This document shows, piece by piece, positions 29,550 to 38,699 of a stretch of DNA of 55,808 nt; the stretch's first letter is position 1; the number at the start of each line of letters is the position of its first letter. This DNA is from Comamonas sp. lk (lineage in GTDB: Bacteria; Pseudomonadota; Gammaproteobacteria; Burkholderiales; Burkholderiaceae_C), in NCBI GenBank assembly GCA_945925985.1, contig CAMELV010000025.1, positions 1-55,808 of the forward strand, given 5' to 3'. The position numbers and the translations under genes were made by a program. The notes under the pieces were generated by a model. The model saw only the letters and a program-made list of their open reading frames with translations, was not told the origin of the DNA and made no database searches.

Positions 29550-30386
29550 TCACTTCCCCGCGTTAGGGAAAAACAGCTGCTTTCCGTCGATTTTATAGTT
29601 GGCCACCACCGCCTGCCCTGCCGGCGACAGCACCCAGTCGACAAATTTTTGCGCCTCGGCCGTCTTGACATGCGGGTGTTTGGCCGCGTTGACCACCATC
29701 ACACCATATTGGTTAAACAGACGGGTATCGCCCTCGACCAACACGGTCAAATCAGCGCGGTTCTTGAAGCTGAGCCAGGTCCCCCGGTCAGCCAGCAGGT
29801 AGGCCCCCGTGCTGGCTGCGATATTGAGGGCCTGCCCCATGCCGCAACCGCAGGCCCGGTAAGCGCTGCTCGGCACCGGCGCCACACCCGCCATCTTCCA
29901 GAACCGCAGCTCTGCGGCATGGGTGCCGCTCTTGTCACCCCGTGAGACAAAGCCGCTGTTGGCGCTGGCCAGTTGCTTCAGGGCCGCCACAATGTCACGC
30001 CCGCGCACCCGCGCCGGGTCCGCGACCGGCCCGATCAGGACGAAGTCGTTGTACATGACCGCAAAGCGCTTGAGCGCAAAACCATCGGCCACCATTTTTT
30101 CCTCGGCTTCCTGGTCATGCACAAACAACACATCGGCGTCGCCGCGGCGCCCCATGTCGAGGGCCTGCCCGGTACCCAAGGCCACCACCTTGACATCCAG
30201 GCCGCTGGCCTTTCTGAATGCAGGCAATAGATGGGCGAACAGACCGGACTGCTCGGTTGAGGTGGTCGAAGCCATCACGATGAACTGCGCCGGTGACTGC
30301 GAGTGTGACTGGATGCTTGCTACAAAAAATAGAGCTAACAAGCTAGCCCTGACAAGGCCTAGAGGCCTAAAAGACTTAGATTTCAT
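29550..30386 (-). CDS. tupA: tungstate/molybdate-type ABC transporter binding protein
   Basis: The 278-residue product is a periplasmic oxyanion-binding protein. After a signal peptide (residues 1-30) it has the oxyanion-site segment VMASTTSTEQSGLFAHLLPA. Then come GRRGDADVLFVHDQEAEEKM and SGFVSRGDKSGTHAAELRFW, which are typical of TupA proteins, selective for tungstate over molybdate. Specificity here is inferred from these motifs. The gene overlaps tupC by four bases. Most of the signal peptide, residues 4-23 (SFRPLGLVRASLLALFFVAS), is encoded by repeat copy F in antisense orientation. Confidence 0.9.
   Translation of the reverse strand: MKSKSFRPLGLVRASLLALFFVASIQSHSQSPAQFIVMASTTSTEQSGLFAHLLPAFRKASGLDVKVVALGTGQALDMGRRGDADVLFVHDQEAEEKMVADGFALKRFAVMYNDFVLIGPVADPARVRGRDIVAALKQLASANSGFVSRGDKSGTHAAELRFWKMAGVAPVPSSAYRACGCGMGQALNIAASTGAYLLADRGTWLSFKNRADLTVLVEGDTRLFNQYGVMVVNAAKHPHVKTAEAQKFVDWVLSPAGQAVVANYKIDGKQLFFPNAGK
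30319..30378 (+). repeat. short interspersed repeat, copy F (inside the tupA signal peptide)
   Basis: It begins GCTACAAAAAATAGAGCTAA, continues CAAGCTAGCCCTGAC and AAGGCCTAGAGGCC, with an A-rich tail that reaches to within eight bases of the tupA start codon on the opposite strand. It has the same order of elements as the intergenic copies, although the outer arm is less regular (ATAGAGCT). Confidence 0.65.
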
Positions 30387-31102
30387 ACCAGCTCCCCCTT
30401 GATAAATGCATGGGCTTCTGGGTGGCTTTGTGCCATCCCCGCCCCGGTAAAAAACTCGGCCACAGGTAAATCGGCCAATACCCGTCCGTGCTCCAGGTAG
30501 ATCACGCGGCTGGCCAGCCGCTTGACCTGCCCCAGGTTGTGACTGGCAAACACCAGTGTCACGTCCGGCGACTGGGCAGCAAACTCCTGCACCATGCGCT
30601 CCACCTCGCGCTTGGCGTGCGGGTCCAGACTGGCGGTAGGCTCATCCAGCAAGAGCAACTGCGGCGTCAGCGCCCAGGCCCGGGCCAAGGCCACCCGCTG
30701 CACCTGGCCGCCAGACAAGCGGCGCGCATTGCGCCCCGCCAAGGCCGCCATGCCCACGCGCGCCAGAGCCTCCAACGCCCGGGCCATCGCGTCAGACCAG
30801 GACCGCCCGGCCAGCCAAAGGCCAAGCGCCACATTGGTCTGAACCGACAGGCGCAGCAAATGAGGTTTTTGGAACAACATCGACTGACGCAGGTCTGGCG
30901 CATGGGCCACCTGCCCAGCCGAAGGCCTCGCCAGCCCATGCAGTAAGCGCAGCAAAGTACTTTTGCCGCTGCCATTGGCGCCAACCAGGGCAACCCGCTC
31001 GCCCAACACAATCTTTAGACTGACGGCCGCCAGCGCCGGCGCTCTGGTCTGGCGGGCACCCAGATGCACCGTGGCCTGGTTCAAAGACACCAAAGACGTC
31101 AC
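30383..31102 (-). CDS. tupC: tungstate-type ABC transporter ATP-binding protein
   Basis: The 239-residue product is an ABC ATPase with Walker A GANGSGKST, signature LSGGQVQRVALARA, Walker B LLLLDEPTASLD and a switch histidine in LVFASHNLGQ. It powers uptake with TupB and TupA. It overlaps both neighbours by four bases (ATGA), so the three genes are translationally coupled in the order tupB-tupC-tupA. No C-terminal TOBE domain is present, which fits Tup rather than ModC. Confidence 0.92.
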   Translation of the reverse strand: MTSLVSLNQATVHLGARQTRAPALAAVSLKIVLGERVALVGANGSGKSTLLRLLHGLARPSAGQVAHAPDLRQSMLFQKPHLLRLSVQTNVALGLWLAGRSWSDAMARALEALARVGMAALAGRNARRLSGGQVQRVALARAWALTPQLLLLDEPTASLDPHAKREVERMVQEFAAQSPDVTLVFASHNLGQVKRLASRVIYLEHGRVLADLPVAEFFTGAGMAQSHPEAHAFIKGELV

Positions 31103-31860
31103 AGGGCCGACCTCACGGCGGGCCAGGTGCCGGCCATCCCTTCCTGGCTCTCACGCCAACGACGCAGCATGGCCAACAGCAGGTTGAGCACCAGCACCAC
31201 GGCCAGCAAAATCAGCCCCAACGCCAGCGCCAAGGGCAAATCGCCTTTGGAGGTCTCCAGCGCGATGGCGGTGGTCATGACCCGGGTAAAGCCCTCCATG
31301 TTGCCGCCGACGATCATCACCGCACCGACCTCTGAGATGGCGCGGCCAAACGATGCAATGACCACGGTCAGCAGCGCGTAACGCTCGTCCCAGGCCAACA
31401 GCAGGCTGCGCAGCAAAGGCCGGGCGCCCAAAGAGCGCAATTGCTCGCCATGCAGTGACTCGGCGTCGTCCACCAGCTGGCGCGTCAAGGCCGTCACCAC
31501 CGGCAGAACCAGCAGGGCCTGCGCCAGCACCATGGCCTTGAAGGAAAACAACCACCCCAAGAAGCCCAGCGGGCCAGACCGCGAGAGCAGCAGGTAAACC
31601 ACCAAGCCCACCACCACCGAGGGCACAGCCAGAAACGTGTTCAGCACCGCCAGCAGGGCCGCCCGGCCGGCGAAGCGGGCTACCCCAAGCCAGGCACCGA
31701 GCAGCAAGCCCACCAGGCAGGCCAGCACGCATGCCATGGCACTGACTGCCAGGGAGCGTGCCACGATGGCGATCAGGTTGGCGTCGCTGTCGGCGATGAG
31801 CTGCAGCGCAGAAGTTGCGACGTCGGTAAGGGTAGCCATGAGATGGGTTATCGTAGCCAT
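31099..31860 (-). CDS. tupB: tungstate-type ABC transporter permease
   Basis: The 253-residue product is a binding-protein-dependent permease with about five or six membrane spans and the EAA-type cytoplasmic loop at AESLHGEQLRSLGA. It also has the segment ASFGRAISEVGAVMIVGGN, typical of TupB and related permeases. It is first in the tup operon. The start is either the ATG at 31860 or the one at 31839 (MATLTDVATSA); the longer form is given. The divergent regulator gene begins only 29 bases away. Confidence 0.9.
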   Translation of the reverse strand: MATITHLMATLTDVATSALQLIADSDANLIAIVARSLAVSAMACVLACLVGLLLGAWLGVARFAGRAALLAVLNTFLAVPSVVVGLVVYLLLSRSGPLGFLGWLFSFKAMVLAQALLVLPVVTALTRQLVDDAESLHGEQLRSLGARPLLRSLLLAWDERYALLTVVIASFGRAISEVGAVMIVGGNMEGFTRVMTTAIALETSKGDLPLALALGLILLAVVLVLNLLLAMLRRWRESQEGMAGTWPAVRSAL

Positions 31861-31886
31861 TCACGCAATGTCCGGCGATATGAACC
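31846..31886. promoter_or_regulatory. imperfect inverted repeat between tupB and the ModE-like regulator
   Basis: GGTTATCG (31846-31853) and CGATATGAACC (31876-31886) are inverted arms with a two-base insertion in the second. They span the tupB start and end just before the regulator start. The position suits a shared operator for the divergent genes, but the arms do not clearly match a ModE box. Low certainty. Confidence 0.25.
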
Positions 31887-31889
31887 TCA

Positions 31890-33023
31890 GTGCATAGGCT
31901 CCAATTCCACTACACCCTGTCGCGCGACAGCAGCCCGGCCATGGTGCGCAACCCGCTGATTGATCTGCTGCAAGCCGTAGCCGCACAAGGCTCCATCTCC
32001 GGCGGCGCCCGGGCTCTGGGCCTGTCCTACCGCCATGTCTGGGGCGAGCTCAAGCGCTGGGAGCAGGAGCTCGGCAATGAGCTGGTGGTGTGGGAGAAGG
32101 GCCAGGCGGCCAAGCTGACCGAATTTGGCGCCAAACTGATGTGGGCCGAACGCCAGGCTCAGGCCAGGCTGGCACCCCAGATCGAGGCCTTGCGTGCCGA
32201 ACTGGAGCGCAGCTTTGCCGTCGCCTTTGACGACCAGTCCCACGTCGTCACCCTGCACGCCAGCCATGACGTGGCCTTGAGCAGCCTGCGCGAACACGCC
32301 CTGCGCCTGGAGCAGGGCCAGCTGCACCTTGATATCCGCTTCAGCGGCAGCGTGGACGCGATCCGCGCGCTCAACGAGGGCCGCTGTGTGATGGCGGGCT
32401 TTCATACCCTTCAGGATGCTGGCGCGCAGACCCTGACGCAGCGGACCTACCAGCCCCTGCTGCAGCCCGGCCAGCACAAGATCATCGGTTTTGCCCAGCG
32501 CACCCAGGGGCTGATGGTGAACCGCGGCAACCCCTTGGGCCTGCAGAGCCTGGCCGACCTGGCGCAGCGCCAGGCACGATTTGCCAACCGCGCTCTGGGC
32601 ACCGGGACCCGGGTGGTGCTGGACGAGCTACTGACCCGTGCCCACATTGCCGACGACCAGATCAACGGCTACCAGCGCACCGAACCCTCGCACGCGGCGG
32701 TGGCCCATGCGGTGGCGGCTGGACAGGCCGACGCGGCGCTGGGTATTGCGGTGGCCGCCGAGCAGGCCGGGCTGGACTTTGTGCCCTTGGTCAACGAGCG
32801 CTACCACCTGGTGTGCCTCAAGTCGGCACTGACGCAGCCGGGCATCGTCGCCCTGCTGTCGCTGCTGCGCTCGCCGGCCTGGCGCAGTGAGTTGGGCGCT
32901 ATACCCGGGTATGCCGCGCTTCAAAGCGGCGAGGTGCTGTCCATGCGGCAGGTTCTGCCTTGGTGGGACTTCCAGCGGACGAAGCGCACCAGCACGGGCA
33001 AGGCCGGCGCAGCCTCTCGCTAG
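31890..33023 (+). CDS. ModE-type HTH regulator with periplasmic-binding-protein-like domain
   Basis: The 377-residue product has an N-terminal ModE/LysR-like winged helix (LIDLLQAVAAQGSISGGARA, LGLSYRHVWGELKRWEQELG). The C-terminal part, from about residue 105, resembles oxyanion-binding proteins (LHASHDVALSSLREHALRLE, NPLGLQSLADLA, GTGTRVVLDELL). Such ModE_N-PBP proteins regulate molybdate or tungstate uptake and enzymes that need these metals. It is divergent from tupB, which supports that ligand. The start codon appears to be GTG at 31890; an ATG at 31941 is an alternative that would trim the N-terminus. Confidence 0.88.
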   Translation: MHRLQFHYTLSRDSSPAMVRNPLIDLLQAVAAQGSISGGARALGLSYRHVWGELKRWEQELGNELVVWEKGQAAKLTEFGAKLMWAERQAQARLAPQIEALRAELERSFAVAFDDQSHVVTLHASHDVALSSLREHALRLEQGQLHLDIRFSGSVDAIRALNEGRCVMAGFHTLQDAGAQTLTQRTYQPLLQPGQHKIIGFAQRTQGLMVNRGNPLGLQSLADLAQRQARFANRALGTGTRVVLDELLTRAHIADDQINGYQRTEPSHAAVAHAVAAGQADAALGIAVAAEQAGLDFVPLVNERYHLVCLKSALTQPGIVALLSLLRSPAWRSELGAIPGYAALQSGEVLSMRQVLPWWDFQRTKRTSTGKAGAASR

Positions 33024-33036
33024 CAGGGCGGCAGCG

Positions 33037-34287
33037 TCAGGGTTGGACGCTGTCGATGGTGATGGTCAAGCCGGTTGCCCCGGGCGCGACCGGCCCAACC
33101 TGGCCCAGCAGATCACCCGACTGCGGCATCGCATTGCCAGAGCGTGATATGCGGGCTTGAACAGTTACCTGTGGGGCTCGCGAGAGCGTCATTTCTTTGG
33201 ACATGGCGCTACTGTCGTCGAGCGTGAACTTGAGCGGCAGCTCGCTGGCCTGGCGCTTGAGAATGGCCAGCGGCATACGGGGGCCCTCGGCGGCACGGGC
33301 AAAAATGAACAGCGTGTCACCGGGGGCCACTTTCGCGGCCAGTGCCGGCGCCAAGGTCACCACCCCTTGAATCGCCGATGCGGCAGAGGCTACCGACGCG
33401 GCCGCCGGCGCTGCTGCAGACTTTGGCAGCGGTGCGCCCTTGAGCTCAGCGCGGGCCATCTCCAGGCTTTGATCCAAGCCAGCGGCAAAGTCACTGTTAG
33501 GGGTGGCCAGTGCCCGGGCCCGGGTCCAGTAATCTATGGCAGCTGCAGCATCCTTGCGTTCGAAAGCTACCGTTCCGGCCAAAGCCAGGGCCTTGAGGTT
33601 GACAGGGTCGATGGCCAAGGCGCGCTCAATCAGCCGGGTGGGCTCGCCGACCGCGCTTTGGCCCTGCATCACGGCCAGGACGTCGGCATGGTCGGCCAGC
33701 AGTTGGGCATTGCCCGGCGCCAGGTCACGGGCGCGCAGGTAGGCCCGGTCTGCTTGGGCAAAACGTTGCATCGAGGCATAGGAGCGCGCCAGCATTTCCC
33801 AGGCCTGCGGGTCGGGCGCCTGCCCGGCCGGCGGATTTTCCAGGCGCTGTGCCAGTTGCGCCACCATGGCCTCGATCTGCGCCTGGCTGACCGAGTCGCT
33901 CTCTGACATGCCGTGCGCCATGATCGCTTGCGGGTTGCCAACCCAACCGTACAGCGCCAGCGCCAGCAGCGGCACGGTCAGGCTCAGCAACACTGCAGTG
34001 ACCGTGGATCGACCCACCCGGGTCGGCATCTCTACTGCTGCTTCTTCGTCCAACGCCCGCCGCTCCAGTTCGCTCCGGGCCTGTAGAAAGGCGCCTTCCG
34101 CCAGGGTGCCATCGTCACGTTGGCTTTGGAGCTGGCTCATCTGCTCGCGCAAAATCGCCAGGTTGACCTGGCTCGCGCCGCCGGCTATTTGCAGGCGCTC
34201 ATCGGCCCGTGTTCGCAAGAGCCCCGGCAAGACCAGGGCCAGCGCCAGCACCAACAGGGCCGCAGCCAATCCCCAAAACAAGGTCAT
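33037..34287 (-). CDS. ccmI: cytochrome c maturation protein CcmI
   Basis: The 416-residue product has two N-terminal membrane spans (residues 3-22 and about 96-114) flanking a cytoplasmic leucine-zipper-like loop, then periplasmic tetratricopeptide repeats from about 140 to 280. After an Ala-rich linker comes a C-terminal beta-rich domain. CcmI is the apocytochrome chaperone that binds the C-terminus of c-type apocytochromes and hands them to CcmF/CcmH. It is the last gene of the ccm operon, overlapping ccmH by four bases, and converges with the ModE-like gene across 13 bases. Confidence 0.9.
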   Translation of the reverse strand: MTLFWGLAAALLVLALALVLPGLLRTRADERLQIAGGASQVNLAILREQMSQLQSQRDDGTLAEGAFLQARSELERRALDEEAAVEMPTRVGRSTVTAVLLSLTVPLLALALYGWVGNPQAIMAHGMSESDSVSQAQIEAMVAQLAQRLENPPAGQAPDPQAWEMLARSYASMQRFAQADRAYLRARDLAPGNAQLLADHADVLAVMQGQSAVGEPTRLIERALAIDPVNLKALALAGTVAFERKDAAAAIDYWTRARALATPNSDFAAGLDQSLEMARAELKGAPLPKSAAAPAAASVASAASAIQGVVTLAPALAAKVAPGDTLFIFARAAEGPRMPLAILKRQASELPLKFTLDDSSAMSKEMTLSRAPQVTVQARISRSGNAMPQSGDLLGQVGPVAPGATGLTITIDSVQP

Positions 34288-34763
34288 GAGGCGCCGCCTT
34301 CCTGGTCAAGTAATTGCTGAGCGCGCCGCTGCTCTGCCTCGGTCATGCTGCTGCCCGTTGCCGCACCACGGTGCCGCCGGATGTTGAGCGCCAACACGCC
34401 AGCGGCCAGGAGCAGCAGCGCAAAGGGGCCGACCCACAGCAACACGGTGCTGGCTTTCAAGGGCGGCCGGTACAACACAAAATCGCCGTAGCGCGCCACC
34501 ATAAAGTCCAAAATCTGTTGGTTCGACTGCCCCTGGGACAGTTTGATGCGAATCTGGGACCGCAGGTCAACAGCCAGATCTGCGTGGGACGCGGCAATGG
34601 TCTCGTTTTGGCAGACCAGGCAACGCAATTCCTCGGCAATCACCATCACCCGCGCCTCAAGCACCGGGTCACTGGACATGGGCTTGGCCTCGTTCGCCAC
34701 CACCGGCATCATCACCGCCAGCCACCAGGCCGCCAGCAACACCGTCAAACCTTGTTTAAGCAC
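34284..34763 (-). CDS. ccmH: cytochrome c maturation protein CcmH
   Basis: The product of about 159 residues has a signal sequence, the redox motif LRCLVCQNE, a helical segment (SHADLAVDLRSQIRIKLSQG) and a C-terminal membrane span. It is the thiol-disulfide component that keeps apocytochrome cysteines reduced for haem attachment. The start is uncertain: a GTG at 34763 with a preceding GGAAAA, or a TTG at 34775. Either way it overlaps the end of ccmG. It overlaps ccmI by ATGA. Confidence 0.92.
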   Translation of the reverse strand: MLKQGLTVLLAAWWLAVMMPVVANEAKPMSSDPVLEARVMVIAEELRCLVCQNETIAASHADLAVDLRSQIRIKLSQGQSNQQILDFMVARYGDFVLYRPPLKASTVLLWVGPFALLLLAAGVLALNIRRHRGAATGSSMTEAEQRRAQQLLDQEGGAS

Positions 34764-35280
34764 CGAGTTTTCCAATCAAGGGAAGGATGACGTCGCGCAA
34801 TGCCTCGGGCGTGACCGGTCCGATATGCTTGTATCGGATCACCCCAGCGCGGTCCACCACAAAGGTCTCGGGCACGCCGTAAACGCCCAGGTCAATGCCA
34901 GCAAGGCCCGCAGTATCAGACATCGACTGCAGGTACGGGTTGCCAAACTTCTCGAGCCAGCCCAGGGCATCGGGGCGCTTGTCCTTGTAGTTCAAGCCAT
35001 ACAGCGGCACCCGACCGGTCTTGGCAAACTCCACCAGCACCGGGTGCTCCACCCGGCAAGCCACACACCAGGACGCCCACACGTTAAGCATCCACACTTT
35101 GCCACGCAGGTCCTGGGGCGACAGCTGCTGAGTTGGGTCGGTCAAGGTGGGCAAGCGGAACTCCGGCACCGGTCGATCAACCAGCGGCGAAGGGACCTCC
35201 CTCGGTTTGAGCCGCAGCCCCACTGCCAGAAAACCCAGCAACACCAGAAACACCACTAAGGGCAGCAGGTAACGCTTCAT
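34756..35280 (-). CDS. ccmG: thiol:disulfide oxidoreductase CcmG/DsbE
   Basis: The 174-residue product is a membrane-anchored thioredoxin (anchor at residues 4-22) with active site WASWCVACR and the cis-proline region YGVPETFVVD. It supplies reductant to CcmH and apocytochrome in the periplasm. Its ATG overlaps the ccmF stop (TGATG). A preceding in-frame GTG would add one residue only. Confidence 0.93.
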   Translation of the reverse strand: MKRYLLPLVVFLVLLGFLAVGLRLKPREVPSPLVDRPVPEFRLPTLTDPTQQLSPQDLRGKVWMLNVWASWCVACRVEHPVLVEFAKTGRVPLYGLNYKDKRPDALGWLEKFGNPYLQSMSDTAGLAGIDLGVYGVPETFVVDRAGVIRYKHIGPVTPEALRDVILPLIGKLGA

Positions 35281-37301
35281 CACTGATGCTGCTTGCTGGC
35301 CATCAAGGGTGCCACCGGCAAGCCACCGGCAACAGGGGGCGCAGCCTTGGCTTTACCCTGCAGCGCCACGCTGCGCGCCCGGTAGCGGCGATCCAGCACG
35401 GCCAAAAATCCGCCCAGGGCCATCAGAAGGCAACCACCCCAAATCCAGTTGACCATCGGCTTGTGATGCAGGCGAATGCTCCAGGCGGTCGCACTCACTG
35501 GCTCACCCAAGGCCACGTACAGGTCACGTCGGACGCCACGATCAATGGCCACCTCGGTCATGGGCATGCGGCTCACGGTGTAGATGCGCCGCTCGGGGTA
35601 AAGCACGGCCACCGGTGCGCCGTCCTGCGTCACCGTCACGGTGGCCCGTGCGGCGGTGTAATTGGGCCCGGTGATCGGGTTGATGGCCTCCAACTGGAAC
35701 CGGTAACCGCCCACACTGGCCGTGTCGCCCGGCTCCATGCGGACATCGTTTTCACTTTGAAAGCTGCTGACCACCGTAACCCCGACGATGAACACCGAAA
35801 TGCCAAAATGCGCCAACAGCATGCCGTAATAGCTACCGGGCTGGGCCGCCATGCGGGTGCGCCAGCGCGGTGCCGGATGCTCGCGCAACCGAGTGACCAA
35901 GTTGAGAATCGCCGTGCTGGCGACCCATACCGCCAGCAGCAGGCCCAAACCGGTCATGGGGGTCCAGTGGCCCAGGACCATGGGTGCCACGACCGCACTG
36001 GCCAGGCTGACCCCAATGGCCCATCTCAGGCGGCGTGTCAGGTCTGCGGCGCTGGCCTCACGCCAGCGTGCCAGGGGACCTACGCCCATCAGGAACAGTG
36101 CCGGCGCGATCAGCGGCACAAACACGGCCGAGAAATACGGTGGTCCGACCGACAGTTTGCCCAAGCCCAGGGCGTCAATCACCAGGGGGTAGAGCGTGCC
36201 CAGCAGCACGGCGGCGGCGGCCACCACCAGCAGCACGTTATTGGCCAGCAACATGGACTCGCGCGAAATCGGGGCGAAAGTGCCCCCCAGCCCCACCCGC
36301 GGCGCACGCCAGGCAAAGAGGGTCAAAGAGCCGCCGACCACAAGCGCCAGAAAGCCGAGGATAAAGACGCCACGCGCGGGGTCCGAGGCAAAGGCGTGCA
36401 CCGAGCTCAAGACCCCCGAGCGGACAATGAAGGTGCCCAACAGGGAGAGTGAAAACGTCAGAATCGCCAGCAAGGCGGTCCACATCTTGAAGCCGCCCCG
36501 CTTTTCTGTGACCGCTAGGGAGTGGATCAGCGCGGTACCCACCAGCCAGGGCATGAATGACGCGTTTTCCACCGGGTCCCAAAACCACCAGCCGCCCCAG
36601 CCCAGCTCGTAATAGGCCCAAAAGCTGCCAAGCGCGATCCCAAATGTCAGAAAACACCAGGCCACCGTGGTCCAGGGCCGCGACCATCGGGCCCAGGCGG
36701 TGTCCAGGCGACCCGACAACAAAGCAGCAATGGCAAAGGCGAAGGCCACGACAAAGCCGACGTAACCCATGTACAGCATGGGCGGGTGAATGATCATTCC
36801 CGGATCCTGCAGCAGCGGATTCAGGTCTTGGCCATCTGGCGCCGCCGGCAGCAGCCGCTCAAACGGGTTGGACGTCAGCAGGGTGAACAGCAAAAAGCCG
36901 CAACTGATGATGCCCATCACCCCCAGGACCCGTGCGACCATGCGGTCGTCCAATTGGCGGGAAAAAATCGAGACCGCCAGCGTCCAGCCGGCCAAAATCA
37001 GCGACCACAGAAGGATCGAGCCCTCATGGTTGCCCCACACCGCAGTGATGCGGTAGACCAGCGGCAGGTTGGAGTTGGAGTGTTGTGCGGCCAGCAACAC
37101 GGAGAAGTCATTATTGATAAAGACAGACGTCAAACAAGCGTAGGACAGCAATACAAAGATGAATTGGCCCCGCGCTGCCGGCCTGGCCAGTGTTATCCAG
37201 CCAACGTGGCCTCGGTGTACGCCCAGAATGGGCAGAACGCCCTGTACCAGCGCCATCAACAGCGAAAGAATGAGCGCGAAATGCCCAAGTTCAGGAATCA
37301 T
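35280..37301 (-). CDS. ccmF: haem lyase CcmF
   Basis: The 673-residue product is a large polytopic membrane protein with the haem-handling tryptophan-rich WWD domain ([20 protein letters not shown]) and a C-terminal periplasmic domain. With CcmH and CcmI it attaches haem from CcmE to CxxCH motifs of apocytochrome c. Length and the conserved [11 protein letters not shown] segment match the family. It overlaps ccmE by four bases and ccmG by one. Confidence 0.96.
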   Translation of the reverse strand: MIPELGHFALILSLLMALVQGVLPILGVHRGHVGWITLARPAARGQFIFVLLSYACLTSVFINNDFSVLLAAQHSNSNLPLVYRITAVWGNHEGSILLWSLILAGWTLAVSIFSRQLDDRMVARVLGVMGIISCGFLLFTLLTSNPFERLLPAAPDGQDLNPLLQDPGMIIHPPMLYMGYVGFVVAFAFAIAALLSGRLDTAWARWSRPWTTVAWCFLTFGIALGSFWAYYELGWGGWWFWDPVENASFMPWLVGTALIHSLAVTEKRGGFKMWTALLAILTFSLSLLGTFIVRSGVLSSVHAFASDPARGVFILGFLALVVGGSLTLFAWRAPRVGLGGTFAPISRESMLLANNVLLVVAAAAVLLGTLYPLVIDALGLGKLSVGPPYFSAVFVPLIAPALFLMGVGPLARWREASAADLTRRLRWAIGVSLASAVVAPMVLGHWTPMTGLGLLLAVWVASTAILNLVTRLREHPAPRWRTRMAAQPGSYYGMLLAHFGISVFIVGVTVVSSFQSENDVRMEPGDTASVGGYRFQLEAINPITGPNYTAARATVTVTQDGAPVAVLYPERRIYTVSRMPMTEVAIDRGVRRDLYVALGEPVSATAWSIRLHHKPMVNWIWGGCLLMALGGFLAVLDRRYRARSVALQGKAKAAPPVAGGLPVAPLMASKQHQ

Positions 37302-37723
37302 GGTTTGGCCTTTTTCAATGCTTCAGCAGCCTCTGGCGGCATATAGTTTTCATCGTGTTTGGCCAGCACCTGCTCGGCACGAAACACGCCATCTGCACCC
37401 AGTTTGCCCTGGGCGACCACGCCCTTGCCCTCTTTGAACAAATCGGGCAGCAGCCCGGTGTAGGTCACCGGAACTTGCTTCGCCAGATCGGTCACAACAA
37501 ACCGTATGGTCAGGCCCGTGGGCTCACGCTGCAAGCTGCCCTGCTCGACCAGACCACCGATTCGAAAACTGCGGTCGCGCGGCGCCTCATGGGCCAGGAC
37601 CTGGGTGGGGCTAAAGAAAAAAACCAGGTTGCTGTTGAAGGCATTCAAGACCAACGCACTGGCAATACCGAGCGCAGCCAGTCCGCTCACAATGGCCAGC
37701 GCACGTTTAGTTCTGGGTTTCAT
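37298..37723 (-). CDS. ccmE: haem chaperone CcmE
   Basis: The 141-residue product has one N-terminal membrane anchor (about 8-28), a periplasmic OB-fold, and the haem-binding motif AKHDENYMP, where the histidine binds haem covalently and the tyrosine ligates iron. It carries haem from CcmC to CcmF. It overlaps ccmD and ccmF by four bases each. Confidence 0.95.
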   Translation of the reverse strand: MKPRTKRALAIVSGLAALGIASALVLNAFNSNLVFFFSPTQVLAHEAPRDRSFRIGGLVEQGSLQREPTGLTIRFVVTDLAKQVPVTYTGLLPDLFKEGKGVVAQGKLGADGVFRAEQVLAKHDENYMPPEAAEALKKAKP

Positions 37724-37905
37724 GCGCCGGATTCTCCGATATCACTACTTGCCGTGCTGTTGATTTCCTGAATCAACTCACGCCGTCTGTGGGCAAGCAG
37801 CAGCACTTCAAGCAACACCGCTGCTACGCACATGGCGAAGGAGCCCCAAACGTACAGCGCATGACCGCCCATGGCCCAAAAATCAGCCCAGGAAGCCCAG
37901 TTCAT
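37720..37905 (-). CDS. ccmD: haem exporter accessory protein CcmD
   Basis: The 61-residue product has one membrane span ([20 protein letters not shown]) and a basic tail ([11 protein letters not shown]), typical of CcmD. It helps release haem-loaded CcmE from the CcmABC complex. It overlaps ccmC and ccmE by four bases each. Confidence 0.9.
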   Translation of the reverse strand: MNWASWADFWAMGGHALYVWGSFAMCVAAVLLEVLLLAHRRRELIQEINSTASSDIGESGA

Positions 37906-38636
37906 GCCGACCTCACTGTCTCACGCGCCCAGGCGGTGTGTTGTTCTCGGGCCAGCATGATTGATCGAACCCGGACCAGCGCCACCGCGATGCAGTAGGC
38001 CCAGAACGCAAGGGCCATGACCAGCATGCCCATCAGCATGGGCGTTGCCATACTGGGTGCCTTGGTGAAACTCACAGAGGCCCCTTGGTGCAGGGTGTTC
38101 CACCATTTGACCGAAAAATAAATGATGGGCACATTCACCACCCCCACCAGCGCCAGCAGGCCAGCCGCCCGGTCGGCCCGGCGCACATCGTCGATCGACG
38201 CGTGCAGCGACATGAAGCCGATGTAGAGAAATAACAGCACCAGCTCGGACGTCAGGCGGGCGTCCCACACCCACCAGGTGCCCCAAGTGGGCTTACCCCA
38301 GAGGGCCCCAGTCCACAGCGCCAGGAAGGTCATCCACGCCCCGGTAGGCGCCAGAGCGCAGGCCATCATCGACGACAGGCGGGAGTTAAACACCAGGCCC
38401 ACCCCGGCCCATGCTGCCATGGCCATGTAGACGACCATTGACATCCAGGCCGCTGGCACATGCACGAAGATGATGCGGTAGGCCTCGCCCTGCTGCGCAT
38501 CGGTGGGCGCAAGCCATAAGCCCAGGTACAGGCCCAGAGCGCCCAGCAATGCCGCTGCGCCATAAAACCAGGGAATAAGTCGCCCCGCTAAAGGGTAGAA
38601 CCGCGACACTGCAGCAAAATAGAACCAGTTGATCAC
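37902..38636 (-). CDS. ccmC: haem export protein CcmC
   Basis: The product of about 244 residues has six membrane spans and the WWD haem domain (TWGTWWVWDARLTSELVLLF), with histidines in neighbouring periplasmic loops. It attaches haem to CcmE. I chose the GTG at 38636 because it has an AGGCGG ribosome binding site six bases upstream and gives the usual short N-terminus (MINWFYFAAVSRFYPLAGRL). A TTG at 38663 is the longer alternative. Confidence 0.93.
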   Translation of the reverse strand: MINWFYFAAVSRFYPLAGRLIPWFYGAAALLGALGLYLGLWLAPTDAQQGEAYRIIFVHVPAAWMSMVVYMAMAAWAGVGLVFNSRLSSMMACALAPTGAWMTFLALWTGALWGKPTWGTWWVWDARLTSELVLLFLYIGFMSLHASIDDVRRADRAAGLLALVGVVNVPIIYFSVKWWNTLHQGASVSFTKAPSMATPMLMGMLVMALAFWAYCIAVALVRVRSIMLAREQHTAWARETVRSA

Positions 38637-38699
38637 AGCGGGCCGCCTAGCAGGCGCCTCCAAAAATTATTGCAAGCGGCACGATACACCATTGGGGCC

